This document shows positions 1-5,161 of a stretch of DNA of 6,861 bases, one piece after another (positions within the stretch are counted from its first letter, which is position 1; the number at the start of each line of letters is the position of its first letter). The position numbers were made by a program, and so were the translations under genes. Below the pieces are notes generated by a model. That model was not told where the DNA came from, made no database searches, and saw only the letters and a list, made by a program, of their open reading frames with translations. Source of the stretch: CAZNLL01 sp964573885 (GTDB lineage Bacteria > Desulfobacterota > DSM-4660 > Desulfatiglandales > Desulfatiglandaceae); NCBI GenBank assembly GCA_964573885.1, contig CAZNLL010000171.1, forward strand, positions 1 through 6,861, given 5' to 3'.

Positions 1-1
1 T

Positions 2-349
2 GTCAAAGGCCTCAGGGCCATGCTGATGGACCCTGAGCGATCGGCCCTGTATGGCGTAACCATCCTGACCCACATGGCGTGGGAAGAAACCATGGATCTC
101 CAGGAGGCCTGTACACGGATGGGAGTCCCGTTTCCGAGACTCTCCTTCAATCTGGTCACTCCTGCAAGTGCCTGTCCTCTTTGCGCGGCCCTGAGAAAAC
201 GTGAATCGCATGTGCGGACCCGATTCAATGAGGCCCTTCCCGAAATGCACCTAACCGGGATCGAGCGACAGGGCGAACCCAGGGGAGTGAACGTCCTCAA
301 CGGACTGGGTGCCCGGATCTATGAGGCCCCGGAACCAGCAACTTCATAA
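2..349 (+). CDS. ArsA/GET3-like ATPase, C-terminal part (5' end outside window)
   Basis: The frame is open from the first bases, so the gene starts upstream and only about 115 C-terminal residues are seen. The visible part reads like the end of an ArsA/TRC40-GET3 P-loop ATPase. A strand 'VTILTHMAWEET' is followed by a helix (LQEACTRMGVPFP), then 'LSFNLVTP', then a CxxC pair (CPLC) followed by a basic/acidic helix. In this family the CxxC pair binds zinc at the dimer interface. The Walker A and switch motifs would lie upstream and cannot be checked. The gene ends 17 nt before the proposed gvpS start and runs in the same direction, so it is probably part of the gas-vesicle operon; an assembly or membrane-insertion ATPase role there is inference. 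Family assignment is fairly sure, function is not. Confidence 0.75.
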   Translation, partial: VKGLRAMLMDPERSALYGVTILTHMAWEETMDLQEACTRMGVPFPRLSFNLVTPASACPLCAALRKRESHVRTRFNEALPEMHLTGIERQGEPRGVNVLNGLGARIYEAPEPATS

Positions 350-353
350 CATG

Positions 354-361
354 AAAGGGGG
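354..361 (+). promoter_or_regulatory. Shine-Dalgarno sequence that points to an ATC start for gvpS
   Basis: The octamer AAAGGGGG lies 5 nt before ATC at 367. The same octamer precedes the ATG of the marR-like gene (4436-4443, 9 nt spacing) and of the oxidoreductase (5147-5154, 7 nt spacing), so it is a working ribosome site in this genome. It decides the likely gvpS start, because no standard start codon exists in the right frame upstream of the conserved core. The same bases also lie inside a tiny ORF that begins with ATG at 351 and stops at 375. Confidence 0.55.
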
Positions 362-366
362 CAACC

Positions 367-702
367 ATCTCCCCTAGGAAGACAACACAGACATGGGACG
401 AAGAGCAGGAAATTTCTCTCTGCGAGGCCCTGGATCGAATCCTGAATAAGGGTGCCGTGGTGATGGGGGATGTGACCATTTCCATCGCCAACGTGGATCT
501 GGTCTATCTGGCCCTGCAAGTGGTGCTCACATCGGTAGAGACGGCCCGGGGCATGACCTCGGACCCCTCTGAAAAGCCCGCGGCCCCTATATGGGTGGCT
601 ACGGGAGCGAAGGTTTCAGCTGATGAACGAATACAAGTGGAACAGGGTTCAATCGGAAACGCTGACCGATTTTCTCAAAGTGATGGAAGCAAAAGGACCT
701 GA
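367..702 (+). CDS. gvpS: Gas vesicle protein GvpS (GvpA/J family), non-standard start
   Basis: The protein belongs to the small GvpA/J family, whose members form or nucleate the gas-vesicle shell. The core reads 'LDRILNKGAVVMGDV' and then 'ISIANVDLVYLALQVVLTSVET'. It resembles Bacillus GvpS (GDLIISIAGVDLVYLDLRV from memory) more than GvpA or GvpJ, and it sits directly before gvpK and gvpJ as gvpS does there. The frame is open from 355, but ATG, GTG and TTG are absent until GTG 457, which would cut the conserved core in half. The start given here is ATC 367, chosen from the ribosome site. Removing one G from the G5 run at 357-361 would instead join ATG 351 to this frame. The last 26 or so residues overlap gvpK by 80 nt, are hydrophilic and do not look conserved. 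Family is sure; start and end are doubtful. Confidence 0.72.
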   Translation: MSPRKTTQTWDEEQEISLCEALDRILNKGAVVMGDVTISIANVDLVYLALQVVLTSVETARGMTSDPSEKPAAPIWVATGAKVSADERIQVEQGSIGNADRFSQSDGSKRT

Positions 703-991
703 ATCCTCTCCCTCGAACCATCAGGGGGAAAGTCGCCTTCACCTGGACCCGGACAATGTGAAAAACGGCCTGGCGCAACTGGTCCTGACCCTGGTCAGGC
801 TCCTTCACGAGCTTCTGGAACGCCAGGCGATTCGACGAATCGATTCCGGGGGGCTCACAGAAGATGAAATTGAACAGGTGGGCCTTACTCTGATGCGCCA
901 GTCCGAAGAGCTTGAGCGGCTTAGAAAGGCCTTCGCACTGGAGGAAAAGGACCTGAATCTGGATCTGGGTCCTTTGGGGAAACTGCTTTAG
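623..991 (+). CDS. gvpK: Gas vesicle protein GvpK
   Basis: This is a 122-residue cytoplasmic accessory protein of gas-vesicle assembly. The family core starts near residue 41 (LDPDNVKNGLAQLVLTLVRL) and continues with 'LLERQAIRRIDSGGLTEDEIE', here split over residues 64-84. After a helical stretch it closes with the family's typical C-terminal 'DLNLDLGPLGKLL'. Length fits the family. ATG 623 has a modest GAAGG site 10 nt upstream. ATG 683 is an alternative that would remove a poorly conserved 20-residue N-terminus and most of the overlap with gvpS. The ATG at 623 lies within TGATGA, a usual form of stop/start coupling, although the gvpS frame as it stands does not use those stops. gvpJ follows after 12 nt, so the genes are almost certainly co-transcribed. 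Confidence 0.92.
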   Translation: MNEYKWNRVQSETLTDFLKVMEAKGPESSPSNHQGESRLHLDPDNVKNGLAQLVLTLVRLLHELLERQAIRRIDSGGLTEDEIEQVGLTLMRQSEELERLRKAFALEEKDLNLDLGPLGKLL

Positions 992-1003
992 GGAGGTTTT
1001 GTT

Positions 1004-1318
1004 ATGACCTTGCAACGGACGGCACAACACAGCATCGAGACCACCAACGTAGCCGATCTTTTGGAGCGCGTCTTGGATAAGGGAGTCGTGATCGCCGGTG
1101 ATATCAAAATCAGTCTGGTGGATATTGAACTGCTCAGCATACAGCTCCGGCTGGTCATCTGCTCCGTGGACAAGGCCAGGGAGATGGGTATGGATTGGTG
1201 GGTCAATAACCCGGTCTTCAGCCGAAGGGCCGAGAGGGATCAGGTATCGGATTCCCTTGCCAGGATTGAGGAGAGGCTTGAAAGACTGGAGGACCTCCCT
1301 GAGAGAGGGTCGGACTAA
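1004..1318 (+). CDS. gvpJ: Gas vesicle protein GvpJ
   Basis: This 104-residue protein is a GvpA/J-family member thought to help nucleate or cap the vesicle shell. The conserved core occupies about residues 17-66: 'LLERVLDKGVVIAGDIKISL', then 'VDIELLSIQLRLVICSVDKA', then 'MGMDWW'. The 'VIAGDI' and 'SVDKA..MGMDWW' blocks match Bacillus GvpJ closely, as recalled. Residues 75-98 are charged and helical (RIEERLERLED), again as in GvpJ. A clear GGGAGG site lies 7 nt before ATG 1004. It closes the recognisable gas-vesicle block: no gvpL/F, gvpN or gvpG follows in this window, and the next DNA is decayed signalling genes. Confidence 0.93.
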   Translation: MTLQRTAQHSIETTNVADLLERVLDKGVVIAGDIKISLVDIELLSIQLRLVICSVDKAREMGMDWWVNNPVFSRRAERDQVSDSLARIEERLERLEDLPERGSD

Positions 1319-1402
1319 ATGGCCTGGCGGGGGGAAATGCATGAGCCATTGAATCTCGACCACACCTTTCCATTGACTGTAGCGAATCCGGAAAGGGGAT
1401 AA
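1319..1402 (+). CDS. 27-codon ORF directly after gvpJ (possible gene remnant)
   Basis: ATG at 1319 follows the gvpJ stop without a gap (TAAATG) and has a purine-rich GAGAGAGGG stretch at 1301-1309 as a possible ribosome site. It encodes 27 residues beginning MAWRGEMHEPLNL. I recognise no family. It could be a tiny coupled gene. It could equally be the first codons of a gene whose remainder was lost when the region downstream decayed, or chance. Codon use gives no decision at this length. Confidence 0.25.
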   Translation: MAWRGEMHEPLNLDHTFPLTVANPERG

Positions 1403-1414
1403 GGGGGATAGGAG

Positions 1415-1577
1415 TTGCCGCCCCCTCCGAGGCGGGTCTTCGGTGCCCTCTCCAATAGGGAGGAGGTCCTTTATATGTCCGGTTATACGGATGATGTCAT
1501 AGTTCACCACAAGCCTTTCACACCCGTGGGCCTGGCCCGGAAGGTGAGAGAGGTGCTGGTTGGGTGGAGGAGCAGGC
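1415..1577 (+). pseudogene. Remnant of receiver (REC) domain, probably from a hybrid histidine kinase
   Basis: The frame reads 'EVLYMSGYTDDVIVHH' at about 1463-1510 and continues directly with 'KPFTPVGLARKVREVL' up to 1561. These are the beta4 and beta5/alpha5 parts of a REC domain as found at the C-terminus of many hybrid sensor kinases. In intact relatives about 11 residues of the type 'GVLEPGVxFLQ' lie between HH and KPFT, so about 33 nt were lost in frame after 1510. Everything upstream, including the phospho-accepting Asp, the kinase core and any sensor, is missing. There is no credible start codon; the frame opens only after a TAG at 1409-1411. The next fragment starts at the end of this one, so the two were probably neighbours in an ancestral operon. 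Confidence 0.75.
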
Positions 1578-1955
1578 ATGGAAAAGAGAACTCATTCGAC
1601 AAAGGTCCTGATTGTAGATGATGAGGCCTCCGTTCGTCGCACCCTGGGGCATGTGGTGAAGAGAATAAATCAGGCCTACTCGGTGGCATCCAGCGCCCTC
1701 CGGAGACAGAAAGCTGGAGAGGGAAATGCGGAGCTATTCGGACAAACTGGAGCATATGGTGGAAAGCCGTACGGCCAAGATGCAGGAAACCCTGGAAGCC
1801 GTCATCAGAGTGGTGGCCCAGACCGTGGAGTCCCGGGACCCCTATACGGCCGGTCATCAGAGGGGGGTGGCGGATCTCGCCTGTGCGATGGCAAAGGAGA
1901 TGGGATGTCCGGAGGAACAGGTCAAGGGAATTCGTAGGGCTAACCTTGATTCATG
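1578..1955 (+). pseudogene. Response regulator/HD-GYP phosphodiesterase, decayed
   Basis: ATG 1578 has a good GGAGGAG site (1566-1572). The first 29 residues are a REC start: 'KVLIVDDEASVRRTLGHVV' with the acidic Asp-Asp pair. At about 1665 the reading jumps to linker sequence (INQAYSVASSALRRQK), so roughly 90 REC codons, including the phosphorylation site, are gone. An extra A in the AAA at 1710-1712 then shifts the frame. The text continues in the next frame as 'LEREMRSYSDKLEHMVESRT', a coiled-coil linker, and as the start of an HD-GYP domain (VESRDPYTAGHQRGVADLA). The sequence ends at about 1945-1955, where 'AGLIHD' with the metal-binding HD is expected; only a shifted 'LIH' is legible. 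HD-GYP proteins degrade cyclic di-GMP. This copy cannot do so, and at least three separate lesions make it a true pseudogene. Confidence 0.85.
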
Positions 1956-3278
1956 TATTCTGATGAGATTCCCCCAACCGGAAGATCTGGTGCAGATCAC
2001 CGCCAGGACGGTGCTGAGCGTCAGGGAGGAATCAAACAAGGGCTTGAGAAAGTAGGGCATCCCCCAGAACATGGAAGGAAGAATGTCAAGACTCAGGCCG
2101 AAGATGAGGGGGATGCCTATGACAAAAGTCTTTCGTGTATCCACGCCCGAGCTCAATATAATCTGGATGCCTGAAACGACCATGAAGCTGGTCACGTAAA
2201 TGAGGATGGCCCCCATTACGGGGGAAGGCATGACGGAGAGGAGCCCGGAGAACTTCGGGAAAAAACCCAAAAGGATGAAGAGTCCGCCGGCCATATAAGC
2301 GATGGTGCGGCTGGTGGCCCCAGAGGCCTTGGTGAGGGCCACATTGCTTGCGGATGTATCCGAGGCCATCCCCCCCAATAACCCGGAGACGGTGACACAA
2401 AGGGCATCGGCTGTCAGACCATTGGAGATGCGGGGCATGTCCGGTTCATTCCACGCCTCGTCGTTGATCTTTTCACACATAATCAGGTTCCCGAATGACT
2501 TCAGCGCCCCCGTGATGGACACGATGATAAACACAGGGACCAGGGACCATCTGAAGGCCAGGTCAAAGGGGCTGTCCAGAAAGGGCAGGGCGATCCACGG
2601 GGAGTGGAGCGCCTCTCGCAGCCGGCCCAATGGGATTACTCCCGTTGCCATAGAAAGGATATACCCGCACAAAAAGCCCATGAGCACGCTGTAGAGCCGG
2701 AGTTTTCCTTTCCCCCAGATATTGACTCCTATCATGATGAAGAGCGTCACCGAGGCGATGACCACGGTGGTCTTTTGGATGGGTTCCCCTTCAAAGTTGA
2801 TGCCCAGGAACTTGGAAACCCCCAGGGAGATCAATCCTTCCGCCACCATGAGCACCACCAGGCCCGTTATCTCGGGCGGAAACAGGACCCTGAGCCTGTG
2901 GACAAAACGGGCGAAAACGGCCTCGGCCAGGCCGGCAATCACGGTCATGCCCCGCATGAGGGGCAGACCCCCGAGCCATGCCGCCTGCATGGAGGCGAGA
3001 AAAAAATTGGGACCGCACAGGTTCGGGCACACAAAACCGGAACCGAGGAAAGGCCGGCGAAAGACCTGGACGATGGTCCCGATGCCGCATGCGATCATGG
3101 TGAGGGCCACCACGGAACGGACCTGCTCAAACGCGCCTCCGATCTCCGTGACCAGGACAATGGGCAAAACCAGGGTGCTGGACATGAGGAAGATGTGCTG
3201 GATTCCCAGGGCCAGGATTTCCCGGAAGGGCGGCCTGTCATCCAGGCCGTAAATAAGGTCTTTCGGTTTTTGTGGCAT
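1857..3278 (-). CDS. NCS2-family nucleobase (xanthine/uracil-type) permease with altered C-terminus
   Basis: This inner-membrane symporter is related to the xanthine/uracil permeases (NCS2). It has about 14 hydrophobic segments. A TM1-like start is at residues 23-48 (ALGIQHIFLMSSTLVLPIVL), and the TM3 half-helix region is at 79-95 (GSGFVCPNLCGPNFF). The 'LLGGMASDTSASNVALT' block is at 300-316, and the NCS2 signature-like 'MPSPVMGAILIYVTSF' at 350-365. Where UraA has a substrate-binding Glu in TM8, this protein has 'ALKSFGNL', which to my memory also occurs in a proteobacterial subgroup. Residues 1-428 look intact. Residues 429-473 are out of register: a one-base deletion near 1995 replaces the family-like end, and the new tail is antisense to the dead HD-GYP gene. 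A purine or pyrimidine substrate is likely but its identity is not shown. The AGGGGG site (3285-3290) is 6 nt from the start, 13 nt after the Cache gene. Confidence 0.9.
   Translation of the reverse strand: MPQKPKDLIYGLDDRPPFREILALGIQHIFLMSSTLVLPIVLVTEIGGAFEQVRSVVALTMIACGIGTIVQVFRRPFLGSGFVCPNLCGPNFFLASMQAAWLGGLPLMRGMTVIAGLAEAVFARFVHRLRVLFPPEITGLVVLMVAEGLISLGVSKFLGINFEGEPIQKTTVVIASVTLFIMIGVNIWGKGKLRLYSVLMGFLCGYILSMATGVIPLGRLREALHSPWIALPFLDSPFDLAFRWSLVPVFIIVSITGALKSFGNLIMCEKINDEAWNEPDMPRISNGLTADALCVTVSGLLGGMASDTSASNVALTKASGATSRTIAYMAGGLFILLGFFPKFSGLLSVMPSPVMGAILIYVTSFMVVSGIQIILSSGVDTRKTFVIGIPLIFGLSLDILPSMFWGMPYFLKPLFDSSLTLSTVLAVICTRSSGWGNLIRIHESRLALRIPLTCSSGHPISFAIAQARSATPL
1951..1995 (-). other. 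Ancestral permease C-terminus, now out of frame
   Basis: On the minus strand, reading from 1995 in the frame adjacent to the open one gives LHQIFRLGESHQNT and then TGA at 1953-1951. NCS2 permeases often end with a last helix followed by 'LNQLFRIG'-like sequence, so this is the expected end following 'STVLAVI' at residues 422-428. Adding one base between the ATC and TG at 1995/1994 would restore a protein of about 442 residues. It shows that the present 473-residue frame is a frameshift product, by mutation or by sequencing error. Confidence 0.75.
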
Positions 3279-3291
3279 CCTTGGCCCCCTG

Positions 3292-4212
3292 CTACTTCAT
3301 CCAGATAGGGGCCGCCGGCACAAAGTTGGCGGCCACATAGAATATCTCATTGCCCATTTTCAACTTACGGATATACATGAGGTGTTTTTCCGGCCGGCCG
3401 GACTTGATATTTGGTTTAATGTAAAATATCCAGCTCCGGTCCTTATGGGCAAGGGCGTTCTTGATTTCCGTGAAGAGATATCTTCCTATGTAATCACGCT
3501 GCAGGGAAATATTTCGTTTCCTCTTAAGGTGCGGATACATGGGGTCCACAATGACATTTCCCTGGGCGTCTATGACCTCGATGTAGGAATCCAGGACATT
3601 GAGCGGACATGAATGATCCCTCAGTTCACGAAAGGCGGCCTCCTTGCCCTTGCGGCGGATAAGTTCGGCCGCCTTGTCCACATTCTCCTCTATGAAGACT
3701 TCCTCGATCTTCATGTTATACAGGCCGCTCCCCACAAGATATATTTTGCCGTCAGGGGCGAGCGCCTTACGGATATAGGATCCTTTCCGAACGGGATAGG
3801 TATGGTGCGGCCCTTCCCATAAATAGAAGACCCAGCCGCTCGCATCCGGTCGGGGCTTCTTACCTACATCCACGATCAGGGCAATGACCGCCTTTCCTTC
3901 CATGTCTTTAAAATGTTTTAGATTTTGGCCCATTAAGTCCGGCTGGACCGGGTGGAACACGCAGGTGCCCCCGGCATCGTAGACAAAGAGATAATGCTTG
4001 TCGGTCAGCCATTTCGAACCCCTGATGCTGAATTCTTTGAAGGCATCCCGTCCCTTTTTTTCTATCAGGGAAGCCGCATCTTGGACCAAAGCGACAAGGC
4101 GTTTGGTGTCTTCATAGGCATACTTTCTTGTCTTCTCTTGATTGCCCGCGGAGACGGGAGGGATGTTTAAAAAGGATAATAAGGAGAGGATACAAATGAA
4201 TATTTGCTTCAT
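3292..4212 (-). CDS. Secreted protein with two tandem Cache domains
   Basis: This is a 306-residue exported protein. Residues 1-22 form a signal peptide with a short basic start, a hydrophobic core (IFICILSLLSFL) and a V-S-A cleavage site. The rest is two sequence-related Cache units. The first, about 35-168, contains 'HYLFVYDAGGTCVFHPVQPD', 'GWVFYLW' and 'GSYIRKALAPDGKIYLVGSG'. The second, about 172-298, contains 'YIEVIDAQGNVIVDP', 'SWIFYI' and 'MYIRKLKMGNEIFYVAA'. Cache domains are extracytoplasmic small-molecule sensors, usually part of chemoreceptors or kinases. Here no second membrane segment and no signalling domain follows, so it is probably a free periplasmic ligand-binding protein. 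It is the first gene of a two-gene operon with the permease. The ribosome site is weak (GAGAAAAAAACAA before ATG). Domain call is solid, ligand unknown. Confidence 0.88.
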   Translation of the reverse strand: MKQIFICILSLLSFLNIPPVSAGNQEKTRKYAYEDTKRLVALVQDAASLIEKKGRDAFKEFSIRGSKWLTDKHYLFVYDAGGTCVFHPVQPDLMGQNLKHFKDMEGKAVIALIVDVGKKPRPDASGWVFYLWEGPHHTYPVRKGSYIRKALAPDGKIYLVGSGLYNMKIEEVFIEENVDKAAELIRRKGKEAAFRELRDHSCPLNVLDSYIEVIDAQGNVIVDPMYPHLKRKRNISLQRDYIGRYLFTEIKNALAHKDRSWIFYIKPNIKSGRPEKHLMYIRKLKMGNEIFYVAANFVPAAPIWMK

Positions 4213-4279
4213 TTGTTTTTTTCTCAGGGCGATGAGCGCGATGATCGGTTACGATGAGAGGTGTTAGTGAGTTAGGGCG

Positions 4280-4308
4280 AGTATGGTGGAATAGGCCTGA
4301 GGTGTCAA
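4280..4308 (-). promoter_or_regulatory. Sigma-70-type promoter for the Cache-permease operon
   Basis: On the minus strand TTGACA (4308-4303) is followed after exactly 17 nt by CATACT (4285-4280), a perfect -35 and a 4/6 -10. Transcription would begin near 4273, giving a leader of about 60 nt before the Cache gene. It was found by eye and is a prediction. Confidence 0.5.
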
Positions 4309-4369
4309 GGAAAAGGGACGTAGATGTTCAAGACTCAGGGGCGCCGTAAGGGATTCGGAATTTTGTGGC

Positions 4370-4396
4370 TTGACATATTATTTTATCTGTGATAAT
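4370..4396 (+). promoter_or_regulatory. Promoter of the marR-like gene
   Basis: A perfect -35 TTGACA lies at 4370-4375. The best -10 is GATAAT (4391-4396), preceded by TG at 4388-4389 as an extended -10. Spacing is 15 nt, which is short but tolerated with an extended -10. TAATTT at 4393-4398 with 17 nt spacing is a weaker alternative. The surroundings are markedly AT-rich compared with neighbouring genes. Confidence 0.5.
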
Positions 4397-4412
4397 TTGA
4401 AGTGAAATTATC
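4391..4412 (+). promoter_or_regulatory. Inverted repeat, probable MarR operator
   Basis: GATAATTT (4391-4398) and AAATTATC (4405-4412) are perfect 8-bp inverted copies separated by 6 nt (GAAGTG). The 22-bp size and two-fold symmetry fit the DNA sites of dimeric MarR-family winged-helix regulators. The left arm covers the predicted -10 box, and the regulator gene starts 40 nt downstream. Binding would block transcription of the regulator itself. Control of the divergent Cache operon is less certain, since its promoter is about 60 bp or more away. Confidence 0.6.
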
Positions 4413-4452
4413 CAAATACTAAGGATATGGCCCTGAAAGGGGGAAGAAAGGC

Positions 4453-4989
4453 ATGCAACCGGCCGTGAGTGAGTACCTGACTGAAAAGATTGTATCCTTG
4501 ATCCGCAAATATGTCCGCTTGCGGGCGCTCCACACCAAGGAGCTGGCCAAAACCTACAATGTAAGCGTACCGCAGCTCCTGTGTCTCCAATGCCTGTATG
4601 AGAACGGCAAGATGTCCATGTCGGGCATTGCGGAAAATATTATGGCCAATGTGAGCACCGTGACAGGGATTGTAGACCGGCTGGAGAAAAAGGGGTTTCT
4701 CAGGAGACGCCGGGCGTCCAGAGACCGCAGGGTCGTGAACATCGCCCTGACAGAAAAGGGCCGTTCCCTGGCTCAAGACAGTCCCCCTGCGGTCCACCAC
4801 AAGATCGCCCATGCCATAAGGATGCTCTCCGAATCGGAGCGTCAAGAAATATATCAGGCCTTGGACCGGTTGTCCCATCTCATAGATGGCGGCGACCTTC
4901 CCCAGGATGCCGCGCTGCCGACGGCGATCCATCAAGCCAAGAACAGGGTGGATCATTTCGATGATGTGAGCCTGGAAGACAGGGCGTAA
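4453..4989 (+). CDS. MarR-family transcriptional regulator
   Basis: This is a 178-residue cytoplasmic DNA-binding dimer. An N-terminal dimerisation helix (about 5-35) leads to the winged helix-turn-helix: a helix with 'VPQLLCLQCLYENGKMSMSG' (39-58), 'IAENIMANVSTVTGIVDRLE' with the recognition helix at about 66-79, and a wing at 84-99 bearing the family's Asp-Arg-Arg (91-93). A long helical C-terminus (111-146) completes the dimer. About 30 extra residues at the end are polar and unassigned. The 'TVTGIVDRLEKKG' and 'QDSPP' features recall the EctR-like subgroup, but no ectoine genes are here. The start is supported by AAAGGGGG 9 nt upstream. The effector is unknown. Likely targets are its own promoter, through the repeat at 4391-4412, and the genes on either side. 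The N-terminus lacks the extra helix of urate-sensing HucR/UrtR. Confidence 0.92.
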   Translation: MQPAVSEYLTEKIVSLIRKYVRLRALHTKELAKTYNVSVPQLLCLQCLYENGKMSMSGIAENIMANVSTVTGIVDRLEKKGFLRRRRASRDRRVVNIALTEKGRSLAQDSPPAVHHKIAHAIRMLSESERQEIYQALDRLSHLIDGGDLPQDAALPTAIHQAKNRVDHFDDVSLEDRA

Positions 4990-5015
4990 TATATAAACAT
5001 AAAGGAGGATAAACC

Positions 5016-5072
5016 ATGTTTTGTCTCAAATTCCATTATGAGGATTGGAGACGGAATGGGGTCAGGCGTTAA
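5016..5072 (+). CDS. 18-codon ORF with very strong ribosome site (leader peptide or remnant)
   Basis: AAAGGAGG at 5001-5008, one of the strongest Shine-Dalgarno matches in the window, lies 7 nt before ATG 5016. The ORF encodes MFCLKFHYEDWRRNGVRR and then TAA. It sits between marR and the oxidoreductase and is followed by a hairpin at 5117-5137. Such a layout fits a regulatory leader peptide, a small functional peptide, or the surviving start of a deleted gene. No family is recognised. Confidence 0.4.
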   Translation: MFCLKFHYEDWRRNGVRR

Positions 5073-5116
5073 GGAACTGAAATAGTTTATAAGCTTTAAT
5101 CAGGACAACAAAGGCC

Positions 5117-5137
5117 GGGCATCTCTTTGAGATGCCC
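5117..5137 (+). promoter_or_regulatory. Perfect 9-bp hairpin in the oxidoreductase leader
   Basis: GGGCATCTC and GAGATGCCC pair perfectly around a TTT loop. The hairpin ends 9 nt before the oxidoreductase Shine-Dalgarno sequence (5147-5154). The bases after it (CCTTACATG) are not a U-tract, so it is a poor intrinsic terminator. It could be an RNA-processing or translation-control element, or a degraded terminator for marR. Confidence 0.45.
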
Positions 5138-5161
5138 CTTACATGTAAAGGGGGATCAATT

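Noticed and set aside
784..799. Perfect inverted repeat CCTGACC-CT-GGTCAGG
   Set aside because: It lies inside the conserved part of gvpK, where the codons explain the sequence. A 2-nt loop makes a useful hairpin unlikely.
1322..1340. Sigma-54-like TGGC...GC element after gvpJ
   Set aside because: The spacing between GG and GC is 11 instead of 10 and the TTGC half is not matched.
599..1579. Long minus-strand open frame of 326 codons opposite gvpK and gvpJ
   Set aside because: It is rich in His, Pro, Gln and Leu with no recognisable domain and lies wholly antisense to clearly homologous gvp genes. It results from codon bias on the other strand.
2604..3308. Plus-strand open frame of 234 codons opposite the permease
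   Set aside because: It is very hydrophilic and rich in Gly, Asp and His, as expected from reading the antisense of a membrane protein. No ribosome site or family was seen.
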